Notes under the pieces: model-generated | Told to the model about the DNA's origin: nothing | Seen by the model: only the letters and a program-made list of their open reading frames with translations | Database searches by the model: none | In this document: positions 8,787 through 18,264 of the stretch, piece after piece | How the letters are laid out: the number at the start of each line of letters is the position of its first letter | Position numbering within the stretch: the stretch's first letter is position 1 | Position numbers and translations under genes: made by a program | Source: Candidatus Nanopelagicales bacterium | GTDB lineage: Bacteria > Actinomycetota > Actinomycetes > S36-B12 | NCBI GenBank assembly: GCA_018402075.1 | Contig: JAGYJP010000005.1 | Coordinates: 1-64,000 of the forward strand | Direction of reading: 5' to 3' | Length of the DNA stretch: 64,000 nucleotides

Positions 8787-10724
8787 ATGCCGCAATTAAC
8801 CGTGAAGAGAGGGCTGCTGGCCGCCCTCCTCGTGGTTGTGGGTGGGTTTGTCTTCTGGCTTCAGGTGGGATTGGTTTATTCCTTCCTGGCTCTGGGTTGG
8901 GGCGGTTTCGGATTGCAGAGCCATCTGTCCAAGGCAGCAGATGCCCTGACCAGTGGTGATTACGCTCTGGGACAGTCGGAATTTGAGCAGGCGCAAAGGT
9001 CATCAGATCTTGTGGAGAGTAGTGCGGGGACCTGGCAACTCAATGTGATCGGCGCGGTGCCAGGGTTCACGGTCTCGGTGGACAACTGGCGCGCATTAAC
9101 GGGGGCAACGACAAATATTTCAAACTCCACCGGTGAGTTGATCACTCTGTATGGTGATTTATCCGGTGACGCTGGGGGTCAAAATATTTTTTCCGATGGC
9201 GCCGTGGATCTGGTGCGATTGCAGCAACTACCACCGCGGGTGGCTTCGGCCAAAGATCAATTGGATCAGTCCGTTGAGCTTTTGCAATCTGTGTCGGCAA
9301 CAACGGTCTTTGCGAGTCCATTGGATCGAGTTCGCGACTTAGCCTTGCGTGAAACGCAGCCGGTGCAACAGGCAGTGAATGCACTGAATTCAATTGCTCC
9401 AGTTTTACCGGATGCATTAGGAGCAAATGGTGCCAAGAGATACCTGGTGGCGATTGGTAATCAAGCGGAGATGCGCGCGGCGGGCGGGGCGCCATTGACC
9501 CTGGTCATGGTGGAAATGGACAACGGTCGAATCTCCATTCCGATTAAGGGTCAGACAAGCACCCAACTTTTCCCGCCACTGAATGCTCCGGTGAATTGGT
9601 TCGGCCCTGCGCTTAATCCTTTCTTCGCTGGAAATCCCCGGTTGAGTCCATTTGTGGTGACCAACACTCACCCGAATTTGGTGTTTTCCGGGCGTGAAAT
9701 GGCGGCCGCGTGGGAAGGCGGTGGCTACCCCTCGGTTGATGGAGTCGTGACCGTGGATCTCACCGCTATCGCCGCTGTTTTGGAAGCCACCGGCCCGGTG
9801 CAGTCCGAAGTTTTTGGTGAAGTGAACGGTGAGAAACTCGGCCAAATTCTGTTGGTGGACGCATACGCTGACTTTGGCCAAGAAGATGCCGTTGTGCGAC
9901 AGGAAGCAAATCAGAAACTGCTCGATGACCTATTGGTTCGTTTACTTTCCGGCTCTGATCTGGTTAGCGCCGCGCAAGCAATGGCGAGCACCGCCCCGGG
10001 GCGTCATTTTCAATTATGGATGAGAGATCCAGTGCTGGAGCAATTGGCATTGGACAGTGGGTCAGCAGGTTTTGTGGATTCACCTGAAACCGGAGACTGG
10101 TCAGCGGTGTATACCCAGAACGGTAATCAGAGCAAGGTGGACGTGTTCCAGCAGCGCAATGTGTTGGTGACAGCAAATCTGCAGGAAGATGGCTCAGCGA
10201 AAATAACCCAACAGGTCACAATCACTAATGCCACACCGGCTGATCGCCCTGAAGGCCCACCCGAGCGAATTGGCTATGAAACCATGTGGTTGAAGAATGC
10301 CTACATCATGTACATCCCGGACCGTGCTCAGAACTTCAGCGTGGATTTCCCCACCGGGTTCAATGTGCGGCCGTTCAAGGGCCATGCATTTCAGCAGCTG
10401 GGGAGAGGTTGGGTGGACGATGGTTTCGGTAATCCCCTGATTCGAGTCGTGGGGTGGACGCCACCGGGTGGACAGTCGGCTGTGTCAGTGAGTTACACCC
10501 TTCCACCCGGCACCTTTATTTCGCCTGAGACAAATGAATTGGAATACACACTGCTAGCGGATCCGCAATCGCTTTTTATTGATTCCACGTTGACCGTTCA
10601 GGTCACCGGGCCTCAGGGCTACTCCCCGGTGCGGCAACCGGGCATGAATATCGCAAGTGGCACGGCAACGGTGAGTGCGGTGCAGTCTGGACCGGTGGAT
10701 GTCACCATAGGCTTCACTCGATGA
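8787..10724 (+). CDS. DUF4012 domain protein, membrane anchored
   Basis: Protein of 645 residues with one N-terminal transmembrane helix (about residues 8-40) and a large extracytoplasmic part. DUF4012 is recognised by the segment around residues 218-233, YLVAIGNQAEMRAAGG, and the following long beta-rich region with PSVDGVVTVDLTAIA. The C-terminal third (ANLQEDGSAKITQQVTI, SYTLPPG, FIDSTLTVQVTG) looks like a beta-sandwich. The domain is found near exopolysaccharide genes in Gram-positive bacteria, but its biochemical role is not known to me. The final ATGA overlaps the next gene, so the two are probably translated together. Confidence 0.8.
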   Translation: MPQLTVKRGLLAALLVVVGGFVFWLQVGLVYSFLALGWGGFGLQSHLSKAADALTSGDYALGQSEFEQAQRSSDLVESSAGTWQLNVIGAVPGFTVSVDNWRALTGATTNISNSTGELITLYGDLSGDAGGQNIFSDGAVDLVRLQQLPPRVASAKDQLDQSVELLQSVSATTVFASPLDRVRDLALRETQPVQQAVNALNSIAPVLPDALGANGAKRYLVAIGNQAEMRAAGGAPLTLVMVEMDNGRISIPIKGQTSTQLFPPLNAPVNWFGPALNPFFAGNPRLSPFVVTNTHPNLVFSGREMAAAWEGGGYPSVDGVVTVDLTAIAAVLEATGPVQSEVFGEVNGEKLGQILLVDAYADFGQEDAVVRQEANQKLLDDLLVRLLSGSDLVSAAQAMASTAPGRHFQLWMRDPVLEQLALDSGSAGFVDSPETGDWSAVYTQNGNQSKVDVFQQRNVLVTANLQEDGSAKITQQVTITNATPADRPEGPPERIGYETMWLKNAYIMYIPDRAQNFSVDFPTGFNVRPFKGHAFQQLGRGWVDDGFGNPLIRVVGWTPPGGQSAVSVSYTLPPGTFISPETNELEYTLLADPQSLFIDSTLTVQVTGPQGYSPVRQPGMNIASGTATVSAVQSGPVDVTIGFTR

Positions 10725-12673
10725 AAACACCCACGGTAATTCGCAGTGTTGCGCTGGTGTTGGCGATCGCGCTGATGTGGCTGGCGCCGCCGGTTGGATT
10801 TATTTCGGTGGCCGTGTTGTTTGTAATTCTGCCTCCGTGGGGGAGGACCATTACTGAACGCGCGGTGATCTCTGGAATTGTTCTCCTAGGACTCACAGCG
10901 GTGGTGTTCCCGCGTGCCAGTGATCTGCTCCCGGTCAATCATCTTTCTGCACGGGTGTTTTTCGCTGCGGTCCTCGTCGGTGCTTTCGCTCTGCGTTTAA
11001 TTCCGCGGTTCCGAACGGTGGGCTATCCACGACCCCGGATTCTCGATGTACTCATTGCGGTTTTTATTGCGCTTATTGCCTGGATTCCAATAAATGCATT
11101 CAGAGGTGCGAGTATTGAGGGAACCACTAGTGCGCTTTTTCATACTGGGTGGGATAACCACGGCCACTTCACCATGTTCTCTAACACGTTCACCCAGCAA
11201 AGCACCCTGTGGCAAACAATCGATGGCAGCGTTGCGTGGAATCAGTGGTATCCATCCCTGCACGGCACTTTCTGGTCACTGACTCAGTACGCCGTCAGCG
11301 ATGCAACACCGGGACGCCTAGCCCTGTTGGAACCATTTGCAATCTGGCAGGCGGCAACATTTGCGGTGTGTCTCGGTGCCATGGCCTGGATCAGTGGTGA
11401 CCTTGCTCGAAGGCTCGCGCAGTATTTTTCTTTGCCTCAGTACGCCGCTTACGTTGCCGCGATCGGCTTCATGATCTTTGGGTTCCTAGGGAGCGTCCAA
11501 CTGCTCTTGAGTGCAGGATTCACCAACTTCTTCATTGCTGTGGTTGTGGTCGCTGTCGGTTCATATCTAAGCGCTCGTTCCATGGCGAGTGCTCGAACTC
11601 TCGGTTGGTTCGTGATTCCGCTAGCGGGAATTGCTGTGATCGGACTGTGGACTCCCCTCGTCATTGCATTAGTCCCGGCAGGTGTTGTCACGGCGATTGC
11701 ATTGTGGCGCGAGCGCAAGGTGCTGGGAGTTACTTGGCTGATTGCGAGTGGCGCCCTCGGCGTGTATCTCGTGATTACTCAATCTCAGGCGGTGATCGGC
11801 GCAAGCGATGCCGAATCTGCACTGGACTTCAATAATGACATTGGTGCGGTGGGAATCGGTATGGTTCCCTTCAACCTCGCCCTCGGCCTGAGTGCACCGT
11901 TCATTGGAATTCTCCTGTCAATAGTGCTTGTTCGGGTCATGCCTAACGCCAAAACACTCATGGCCGCCCTGCTTGTCCCGGCAACTCTCGCCGGAGTGCT
12001 CGCCGCAGTGTTCATGTTTGGAGCTGATTCATCCGAGGTGCCGCGCATTGCAAGTTACTACGCCTTGAAGTCCCTTGATGCCAGCATGCTGATCCTGATC
12101 CCGGCCCTCGCAGGTATTGCTGCGGTCATTGTGGTGTCGGTTCTCGTGAAAGTAACTGCACCTGTTCGGGTGCTCGCGCTCGTCACGGTCGGCGTGCTCG
12201 CGGCGAGCTCCTTCGGTTACGTGGGAACCGACCCAGAACGTTTGTCGGTGGGCTTTAGTGCCGCACCGGGCGTGCAGGTGAATGCGGAGCGGAATAAGTG
12301 GATTTCCGATGCTCTGATTGGCCATGTTCTGATCAACTCCGCCCTCACCCAGGGTCAGGAGAATGATCACACCCCCATGCTGTGGGATGCATCTGGCCAA
12401 CTTCAAAACCTATGGGTGGCTTCATTGACCGGTGTGTTGTCCTCCGATCAAACCAATTTTTATGACGCACTGCCAGATTTCCCTTATGACAACCAAACAT
12501 TGGACGCCTTGAACTTTGCACTTTCAATTGGCGGCGACCTGAAGGTAAACGTGCTGTGGTTCCGCCCAGTTTCCGGTGAGTTGATCATTCCCTGGGTCGA
12601 GAGCAACACCACGGGTCGTGTCACCCAAGCGCAAGTTCCCATGATGAAGTCGGCGGTGTGCGAAGAGTGTTAG
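10721..12673 (+). CDS. large polytopic membrane protein, possible GT-C-like glycosyltransferase or polymerase
   Basis: Protein of 650 residues with more than ten hydrophobic segments spread from residue 5 to about 500 and a short C-terminal soluble part. The first large loop contains HTGWDNHGHFTMFSNTF and WNQWYPSLHGTFW, aromatic and acidic residues where GT-C enzymes keep catalytic acids. It overlaps the DUF4012 gene by ATGA. No O-antigen polymerase motif is evident. It could transfer a lipid-linked sugar outside the membrane, polymerise units, or be a transporter; I cannot decide. Its stop shares TTAG with the convergent rmlC stop. Confidence 0.6.
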   Translation: MKTPTVIRSVALVLAIALMWLAPPVGFISVAVLFVILPPWGRTITERAVISGIVLLGLTAVVFPRASDLLPVNHLSARVFFAAVLVGAFALRLIPRFRTVGYPRPRILDVLIAVFIALIAWIPINAFRGASIEGTTSALFHTGWDNHGHFTMFSNTFTQQSTLWQTIDGSVAWNQWYPSLHGTFWSLTQYAVSDATPGRLALLEPFAIWQAATFAVCLGAMAWISGDLARRLAQYFSLPQYAAYVAAIGFMIFGFLGSVQLLLSAGFTNFFIAVVVVAVGSYLSARSMASARTLGWFVIPLAGIAVIGLWTPLVIALVPAGVVTAIALWRERKVLGVTWLIASGALGVYLVITQSQAVIGASDAESALDFNNDIGAVGIGMVPFNLALGLSAPFIGILLSIVLVRVMPNAKTLMAALLVPATLAGVLAAVFMFGADSSEVPRIASYYALKSLDASMLILIPALAGIAAVIVVSVLVKVTAPVRVLALVTVGVLAASSFGYVGTDPERLSVGFSAAPGVQVNAERNKWISDALIGHVLINSALTQGQENDHTPMLWDASGQLQNLWVASLTGVLSSDQTNFYDALPDFPYDNQTLDALNFALSIGGDLKVNVLWFRPVSGELIIPWVESNTTGRVTQAQVPMMKSAVCEEC

Positions 12674-13269
12674 GCCTTAAGTTCCCGATACCAATCGATG
12701 CAAGCCTGATACTGCGGTAGCAGACCACTTTCGATTGCAGCAGCAAAGCTCGGAGCTTCAGCGTCTTTGGGGGAAAGGACCGAGTCTTTGCCCGCCGGCC
12801 ACGGCAATGCTAAATCCGGATCTAGTGGATGAATACCGTGTTCACCGGTGGGTGAGTATGGCTCCGAGCATAAGTATCCGACCGTGGCTGATTCACTCAA
12901 TGCGCAAAATCCGTGCCCGAGTCCTTCAGCAATATAGAGACCAACTCGGGTTTCAGCATTGAGCTCCACCGCCTCCCATTGCCCGAATGTGGGTGAACCC
13001 TGGCGGATATCCACAACAATGTCCAAAATGGCGCCGTCAAAACATTGAACATACTTGGCCTGCCCCGGGGGCACATCGGCAAAATGAATCCCACGAACCG
13101 TGCCCGCTTTAGAGACGGAAATATTCATTTGCTGGAGGTCGAATAGGTGACCAACAGTTTCTTCGAAAACAGATGATTTAAACGACTCCAAAAAAACCCC
13201 ACGGTCATCGGGCCGCAACACGGGAGTGAACTCCCACACACCTTCAATGGACAGGGCTCGTGATTGCAC
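12670..13269 (-). CDS. rmlC: dTDP-4-dehydrorhamnose 3,5-epimerase family protein
   Basis: Cupin-fold cytosolic epimerase of 199 residues. The catalytic His is H62 in RGIHFADVPPGQAKYV; QCFDGAILDIVVDIRQGSPTFGQW is the conserved jelly-roll core; GLGHGFCALSESATVGYL, SEPYSP (tyrosine) and GIHPLDPDLALPWP complete the family pattern. It would act on dTDP-4-keto-6-deoxyglucose made from the RmlA product (23819-24682), but no rmlB or rmlD is in the window. The start is GTG 13269 with TAGTCT six bases upstream. A sugar epimerase making another dTDP-deoxysugar is a possible alternative. Confidence 0.88.
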   Translation of the reverse strand: MQSRALSIEGVWEFTPVLRPDDRGVFLESFKSSVFEETVGHLFDLQQMNISVSKAGTVRGIHFADVPPGQAKYVQCFDGAILDIVVDIRQGSPTFGQWEAVELNAETRVGLYIAEGLGHGFCALSESATVGYLCSEPYSPTGEHGIHPLDPDLALPWPAGKDSVLSPKDAEAPSFAAAIESGLLPQYQACIDWYRELKA

Positions 13270-13275
13270 TCACTC

Positions 13276-13281
13276 AGACTA
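13276..13281 (-). promoter_or_regulatory. -10 box TAGTCT, leaderless promoter for rmlC
   Basis: On the minus strand TAGTCT is followed by six bases and then GTG 13269. No Shine-Dalgarno. It faces the divergent promoter at 13320. Confidence 0.55.
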
Positions 13282-13319
13282 GTCCACGTGCATGCTTGGG
13301 ACGCTTAACCCAATCGCAG

Positions 13320-13325
13320 TACGGT
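13320..13325 (+). promoter_or_regulatory. -10 box TACGGT, leaderless promoter for the DUF1972-type glycosyltransferase
   Basis: TACGGT ends 6 bases before ATG 13332, identical in hexamer and spacing to the box before 2179. TTGGGA at 13296-13301 is a possible -35 with an 18-base spacer. Confidence 0.6.
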
Positions 13326-13331
13326 TAGCGA

Positions 13332-14417
13332 ATGAGTACGCCGGTGAAGGTCGCCCTGATGGGAACCCGCGGAGTCCCCGCGTTGTACGGCGGATTCGAG
13401 ACAGCGGTGGAGCAGATTGGGTATCGCTTGGTGCAGCGCGGTTACCAGGTTACCGTGTATTGCCGTAACCCAGATCAAAAAATTACTGAGTACAAAGGCA
13501 TGAAGTTAGTCAACCTTCCAGCAATCCACCACCGGATGGCCGAAACTTTGAGTCACACTTCCCTGAGTGCCGCCCATGCGATTATTAAAGATCGACCTGA
13601 TGTGTGTCTACTGATGAATGCTGGCAATGCTCCTTTTCTCGGACCACTCAAGTTGGCGGGTATTCCCACTGCAATTCACCTTGATGGTTTGGAGTCGCGC
13701 CGCGAGAAGTGGCGCGGATTGGGTGCAAAATATTACCGCTGGGCCGAAAGATCAGCGGTGAAACACGGGACGTACATTATTTCCGATGCCCAAGCAATCG
13801 CTGCACATGTGAGCATTCAATATGGCCGTGACAGCGAAGTGATTGCGTACGGTGCAGATGTTATTTTCCCCGATAGTGATCGGCTTGCAGAACTTGATCT
13901 CACACCCGGTAACTATCACCTCATTCTGGCTCGGTTGGAACCGGAGAATCACATCCTCGAATCCGTTGTTGGATACACCCGCTCGAATCAAATAACACCG
14001 CTCGTGGTTGTTGGCTCAGCCCCGTATAGCGATTGGTATGTCGACAAGGTGAAGTCAGCGGCAGATTCACGCACCCGATTTGTGGGTGCGGTGTATGACC
14101 AAGAGCTACTTAATCAGCTGTATGCACACGCCGCCACCTATACCCACGGGCATTCGGTGGGTGGGACGAACCCGAGTCTTTTGCGGGCCATGGGCGCCGG
14201 TGCCGAGATTCTGGCTTTCGACTGCGATTTCAATCGCGAGGTGACGGACAATCTCGCTCTGTATTGGAACTCCGCTGAGGAGTACACCAAATTAATGAAT
14301 AATTACACCGCCACCGGAATGGGCCAGAAGTTACAGGCCCGAGTTGAAAGCACCTATCAATGGGATCGAGTCACCGATCAGTACGAGGAACTGATTAGAA
14401 AATTGGCGCGCACATGA
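13332..14417 (+). CDS. glycosyltransferase, DUF1972/rhamnosyltransferase-like (GT4)
   Basis: GT-B enzyme of 361 residues. The N-terminal block VALMGTRGVPALYGGFETAVEQIGYRL is the hallmark of the DUF1972 subfamily, whose studied members include rhamnosyltransferases. Other visible parts: AIHLDGLESRREKWRG, the donor-domain strand YHLILARLEPENHI, and HGHSVGGTNPSLLRAMGAGAEILAFD, the nucleotide-sugar-binding region. It lies next to rmlC, consistent with a dTDP-rhamnose-like donor, but that is inference. It overlaps the next GT2 gene by four bases. Confidence 0.85.
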   Translation: MSTPVKVALMGTRGVPALYGGFETAVEQIGYRLVQRGYQVTVYCRNPDQKITEYKGMKLVNLPAIHHRMAETLSHTSLSAAHAIIKDRPDVCLLMNAGNAPFLGPLKLAGIPTAIHLDGLESRREKWRGLGAKYYRWAERSAVKHGTYIISDAQAIAAHVSIQYGRDSEVIAYGADVIFPDSDRLAELDLTPGNYHLILARLEPENHILESVVGYTRSNQITPLVVVGSAPYSDWYVDKVKSAADSRTRFVGAVYDQELLNQLYAHAATYTHGHSVGGTNPSLLRAMGAGAEILAFDCDFNREVTDNLALYWNSAEEYTKLMNNYTATGMGQKLQARVESTYQWDRVTDQYEELIRKLART

Positions 14418-15172
14418 TTGCCGCGGTGTTGGTGACCCACAACTCGGAAGGTTTTCTTCCCGAACTTCTTGCCAGCATTGATCGCCAAACACTGAAACCA
14501 GATATTAGACTTGCGCTGGACGACCACTCCACCGACCGAACCCGTGAGCTATTGGCACAGAGTGGATTTACCGTGATAGGTGCCGAGGGTGTCAGTACCG
14601 ATATCACCACTCGAATCGCCCAAAATTTTGTGCAAGCGGTGACCGCCGCCCAGAACATGGGTGCAACACAGATTGTTCTTGGGGATCATGACGATATCTG
14701 GCATCCGCACCGTATTGCGCACCAAAGTAAGATCTTAAGCCAGCAAGACAGGGTGTCATTTATCGCAAGCAATGGCAGAACTCCTGCGGGAACAATCCGC
14801 ACCACCTTTCCTGTTCCAGAGAATTTCAATGAACTCGTTGCACGTGAGCAATGGAAATACGTTGCCAAACACAGTATTGCCACCGGTGGTGCCTGTGCTA
14901 TTGCACCAGATCGGCTCAGCACCATTGCCGTCCCCGATGGCTGGCTACATGATCGTTGGTGGAGTTTGCGGGCGGTGCGGGAACACTGCATGTGGATTGA
15001 TTCTGAATTAGTCATTGACTACCGAGTCACTCCCGGTCAACAGGTGGGGCTGGACACGGCCGGTCAACACAGTGGGCTGAGTTGGTTGTGGCATAAATTC
15101 CGCAACCTGCCCACAACACTGAAGAAGATGAAAGACATTGCAACACTCCTCGGTGAGACGAAAGCGAATTAG
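14414..15172 (+). CDS. family 2 glycosyltransferase
   Basis: GT-A enzyme of 252 residues without membrane segments. The start reads MIAAVLVTHNSEGFLPELLASI, followed by LALDDHSTDRT (nucleotide-binding acids) and QIVLGDHDDIWHPHR, which contains the DxD metal site. The acceptor half carries WKYVAKHSIATGGACAIAP. It is fused by ATGA overlap to the preceding DUF1972 gene and precedes a GT4, so these three probably build successive linkages. Donor and acceptor cannot be read. Confidence 0.82.
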   Translation: MIAAVLVTHNSEGFLPELLASIDRQTLKPDIRLALDDHSTDRTRELLAQSGFTVIGAEGVSTDITTRIAQNFVQAVTAAQNMGATQIVLGDHDDIWHPHRIAHQSKILSQQDRVSFIASNGRTPAGTIRTTFPVPENFNELVAREQWKYVAKHSIATGGACAIAPDRLSTIAVPDGWLHDRWWSLRAVREHCMWIDSELVIDYRVTPGQQVGLDTAGQHSGLSWLWHKFRNLPTTLKKMKDIATLLGETKAN

Positions 15173-15175
15173 GGT
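15170..15175 (+). promoter_or_regulatory. -10 box TAGGGT, leaderless promoter for the GT4 gene
   Basis: TAGGGT overlaps the stop of the GT2 gene and lies 6 bases before GTG 15182. Confidence 0.5.
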
Positions 15176-15181
15176 TACACC

Positions 15182-16960
15182 GTGTTGTGGATTGATGTCA
15201 CCGATATCGTGGAGTTCCTCGCCTCCGGAACCACGGTTTCAGGCGTGCAACGCGTTTCCGCCAATCTCACACCTCTGCTGCTGACCGACAACTCCCGTGC
15301 GGTAGTTCTTGACCGCAGCCGTGGTGATTTTATTGAACTGACCAACCAAGAAGTCGCGGATCTGATCACCAACGGTGTGCGGGGTGGAGTAGCGGTGGCG
15401 GCTCAACCGGCCCACGAGTGTCTTGACCGTGCCCGAACGGCTCAACCGGCGAATCTGATCCGGGAACCCAATGCGGTTCTCCTGGCTTTGGGGGCCGTGT
15501 GGATTAATGACCAACTCATGGCGGCAATTCGCCAGGCTGTTGCTACCGGGGTTCGTTTTGTTGATCTCTTCTATGACCTCACCCCCGTGTTGGATGCGGG
15601 TCACTCCGGGCAATTGCGACCTCTTTTTGAGCGTTATCTGGCACTTTTGAGTGATTGTGCTGAACGTGTACCCGCTATCTCGCAATCCAGCCGAAATGAT
15701 CTTGCCCGCTACACCGCAGGCAAGGAGTGGCGTACCCCACCCGGTTCAGCCACGGGGCTTCCTTCGGGCGTGATTCATGAAGAAGGCCCAGTGGCGAACA
15801 CGGAATCGGAGAATCGGTTAAATAGGTACGCCCTGATGGTCGGAACCATTGAGGCGCGCAAGAACCACCTTCTCGCATTCAATGTGTGGCAGGAATTAAT
15901 CAACACACACGGCGCGGATGCAATCCCAACATTGGTGTGTGTGGGCAAAGTCGGTTGGAATAGCGAGCCATTTCTGGAAAGAATGCGAGACTCCGACAAC
16001 CTGAACGGCAAAATCCAGTTGCGCACAGACGGTGTCACCGATGGTGAACTAGCCGAGTTATATCGAAATTGTGAATTCAGTATTTATCCGTCCGACTACG
16101 AAGGTTGGGGTTTACCTGTCACTGAAAGTTTGTATTTCGGAGCCCCGGTTGTAGCGGCGAATAATTCGTCTTTGCCCGAAGCTGGCGGGGACCTAGCGGT
16201 GTATTTCGAGACAGGTAATGTCACTGACTTTGTCACAGCAATTGAAGTCAATATGCTCAATGAGCAACAGCGCACCGCAATCAAGGAACGCATTGCGCTT
16301 CGCAATCGCACCCCAATTACGTGGCGGTCGGTAGCGCAGCAGATTCAACAGGAAGTGGACCTAGCGTTCACGGAGAGACCACTTGAGCGAGTGATTCCGA
16401 GTCTCAACGAGTGGCAGACCTACTCACTCGGGGCTCCGCACACAGACTTCACCGACCGCCTGATTGTTGGAGTTCAATATGCCCCCCAGCCGTGGGGTAT
16501 TCCTTCACACATCAATCAATCACTCAGCATTAATTTCATGCGCCCCAGTTCCCAAGATCTCACCGTGCATATTGGAACCCTCAATGAACCTGGTGTCGTC
16601 ACACTTGTGGCCAACACTGAGACACATACCTTTTCACGCGGCGAATTCATCAGCATCAGTGTTGGTGCAGGGCACGTGAACAGTCCAGTCGAAATACGCC
16701 TGATAGCAACCGATGTGGGTCCAAGTGATCAAGGATTTATTGGTTTAACGTCACTAACAGTTGAAGGAGAAAGCGCCATGGCTTCAGAGAATCTTGACAA
16801 GTTTGTCAATGAAAAACTTAAGGCCGAAAATGAAGCACTGCGCACCGATATCGAACAACTGAACAGTGAATTGGATTCAGCCCGCGCTGAACTCGAGCGG
16901 AAATCACAAGGCCTGCTCAGTCGCGCATCGAAGCGACTGAACAGGCCTGTGAAGGACTAA
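15182..16960 (+). CDS. family 4 glycosyltransferase with C-terminal beta and coiled-coil extension
   Basis: Protein of 592 residues. Residues 1-400 form a GT-B enzyme: N-terminal WIDVTDIVEFLASGTTVSGVQRV, donor-domain start YALMVGTIEARKNHLLAF, and the EX7E-type region FSIYPSDYEGWGLPVTESLYFGAPV. Residues about 410-540 look like a beta-sandwich of unknown role (SINFMRPSSQDLTVHIGTL). The last 50 residues, from SENLDKFVNEKLKAENEALR, are a predicted coiled coil, suggesting oligomerisation or docking. GTG start fixed by the upstream TAGGGT box. The stop lies four bases from the convergent Ig-like gene. Confidence 0.85.
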   Translation: MLWIDVTDIVEFLASGTTVSGVQRVSANLTPLLLTDNSRAVVLDRSRGDFIELTNQEVADLITNGVRGGVAVAAQPAHECLDRARTAQPANLIREPNAVLLALGAVWINDQLMAAIRQAVATGVRFVDLFYDLTPVLDAGHSGQLRPLFERYLALLSDCAERVPAISQSSRNDLARYTAGKEWRTPPGSATGLPSGVIHEEGPVANTESENRLNRYALMVGTIEARKNHLLAFNVWQELINTHGADAIPTLVCVGKVGWNSEPFLERMRDSDNLNGKIQLRTDGVTDGELAELYRNCEFSIYPSDYEGWGLPVTESLYFGAPVVAANNSSLPEAGGDLAVYFETGNVTDFVTAIEVNMLNEQQRTAIKERIALRNRTPITWRSVAQQIQQEVDLAFTERPLERVIPSLNEWQTYSLGAPHTDFTDRLIVGVQYAPQPWGIPSHINQSLSINFMRPSSQDLTVHIGTLNEPGVVTLVANTETHTFSRGEFISISVGAGHVNSPVEIRLIATDVGPSDQGFIGLTSLTVEGESAMASENLDKFVNEKLKAENEALRTDIEQLNSELDSARAELERKSQGLLSRASKRLNRPVKD

Positions 16961-16964
16961 CCGA

Positions 16965-18206
16965 CTAACGCCGCTTGCGCGGTGGTGCTGTAACAGTCAC
17001 AACGAATTGCGATGAACTCGCAGAGTAACCATTTCCACCGACAGATACCGCTGTAAGTGTGCAGGTACCTGCACCGAGTCCGGTAATGACAGCACCATTT
17101 ATGGAACATGGCCCGTTCTCACTGAGGAGTACTTGAGTATTAGAACTAGTGCTGAGGGTGAGTTGGATGGACCTTCCTGCTGTGATGGCAATGGGACGGC
17201 CAGGTCCCCACGGTCCACTGGGTGCGTTCACATTGATCGTGTCAGCCGGAAGGGGGGGTAAAACATTGACGACCTGTGACACCTGACCGGTCAACCCAGC
17301 GGGCGTGGTGCTGGTGAACTGGGTGATGATCGTTTGGTTGCCCTGTTGAGTTGGTGTCCACTGGGTCGTTGCTATTCCATTTGAGAGTGGAATTGAGCCA
17401 CTGAGGTATCCGCCATTGAGCTGGAAGGCTGCGGTACCGACGGTATTGCTCGGCGTGACCATTGCACTAAGCAGGGTTGGCACACCAACCCGGAATGTGG
17501 CGGGAAGGCGTAGCTCAACGACACCGGCATTTGGGACAATCTGCGAGGTTGATTGCGGAGCGGAAGACGCAGTGGTTGCATTCGAGCTGGGGTTATAGGA
17601 AGCCACCAGTGGGAATGGGCCCAATATCTGTGGCTGCCAATTGAAGTTCGCATATGAGCTCGAACTGCCGGCGATTGGGGTGAGTTGCTGAGTGCCAACT
17701 GGATTACCAAATCCAGTGTTCAAATTCACAATACCTTCTGGGGCGAGACTGCCGTCTAGAGCGCTCACCACAACAGCCACCACTGAAACTGCATTCGAGG
17801 TAGCCTGAGAGGGTACGAATAACTGGGTTGTGGTCGGCATTGCAGCAATGCTGATGGTTGTGGAGCCCACACCCAAGGCATTACCCAGACCGGAAATTGT
17901 CCAAGAACCAGCCAGATTCGGTGTCCAGTTCATGTATGCATAACCATTTGATCCGACCGTAGTCTGTTGACTTGATCCAGCGCTACCAAGGGCGAAGCCA
18001 ATAGTGATACCTTGCCCCCTCAGTGCTGGCGCGAAAATCAGGATTTCCTGTGTCATCCCGACCATGCCATTGGGAGTGGACACGAAACTTTTGGTTGTGG
18101 CGGCCGCGGGCGATATTGCCCCAGAACCGGCACTCAGGCCGAGTCCCATGGTCAGAATTGCGGCGACAAACACCCGGGCACTGCGAGAGCTACGAGAAAT
18201 TCGCAT
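16965..18206 (-). CDS. secreted Ig-like repeat protein
   Basis: Protein of 413 residues with a signal peptide (basic start, hydrophobic stretch, cleavage near residues 35-37). The mature part is Ser/Thr/Asn/Gly-rich and made of about four beta-sandwich repeats, each ending in a phrase like YAYMNWTPNLAGSW, YANFNWQPQILGPF or IATTQWTPTQQGNQ, the pattern of bacterial Ig-like (Big_3-type) domains. The last domain holds two cysteines (GPCSINGAVITGLGAGTCTL) that could form a disulfide. It ends in the basic tail PPRKRR with no sortase motif. A strong GAGGAGG lies before ATG. Probably a surface or matrix protein. Confidence 0.75.
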   Translation of the reverse strand: MRISRSSRSARVFVAAILTMGLGLSAGSGAISPAAATTKSFVSTPNGMVGMTQEILIFAPALRGQGITIGFALGSAGSSQQTTVGSNGYAYMNWTPNLAGSWTISGLGNALGVGSTTISIAAMPTTTQLFVPSQATSNAVSVVAVVVSALDGSLAPEGIVNLNTGFGNPVGTQQLTPIAGSSSSYANFNWQPQILGPFPLVASYNPSSNATTASSAPQSTSQIVPNAGVVELRLPATFRVGVPTLLSAMVTPSNTVGTAAFQLNGGYLSGSIPLSNGIATTQWTPTQQGNQTIITQFTSTTPAGLTGQVSQVVNVLPPLPADTINVNAPSGPWGPGRPIAITAGRSIQLTLSTSSNTQVLLSENGPCSINGAVITGLGAGTCTLTAVSVGGNGYSASSSQFVVTVTAPPRKRR

Positions 18207-18264
18207 TTATAACCTCCTCATTGGATTCATAGGATACCGTCCAACCTCCCAAGATCCGGCATTA

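Noticed and set aside
14686..15015. Antisense frames within the GT2 gene
   Set aside because: Typical shadow frames of a coding region with strong codon bias; no motif and no start signal.
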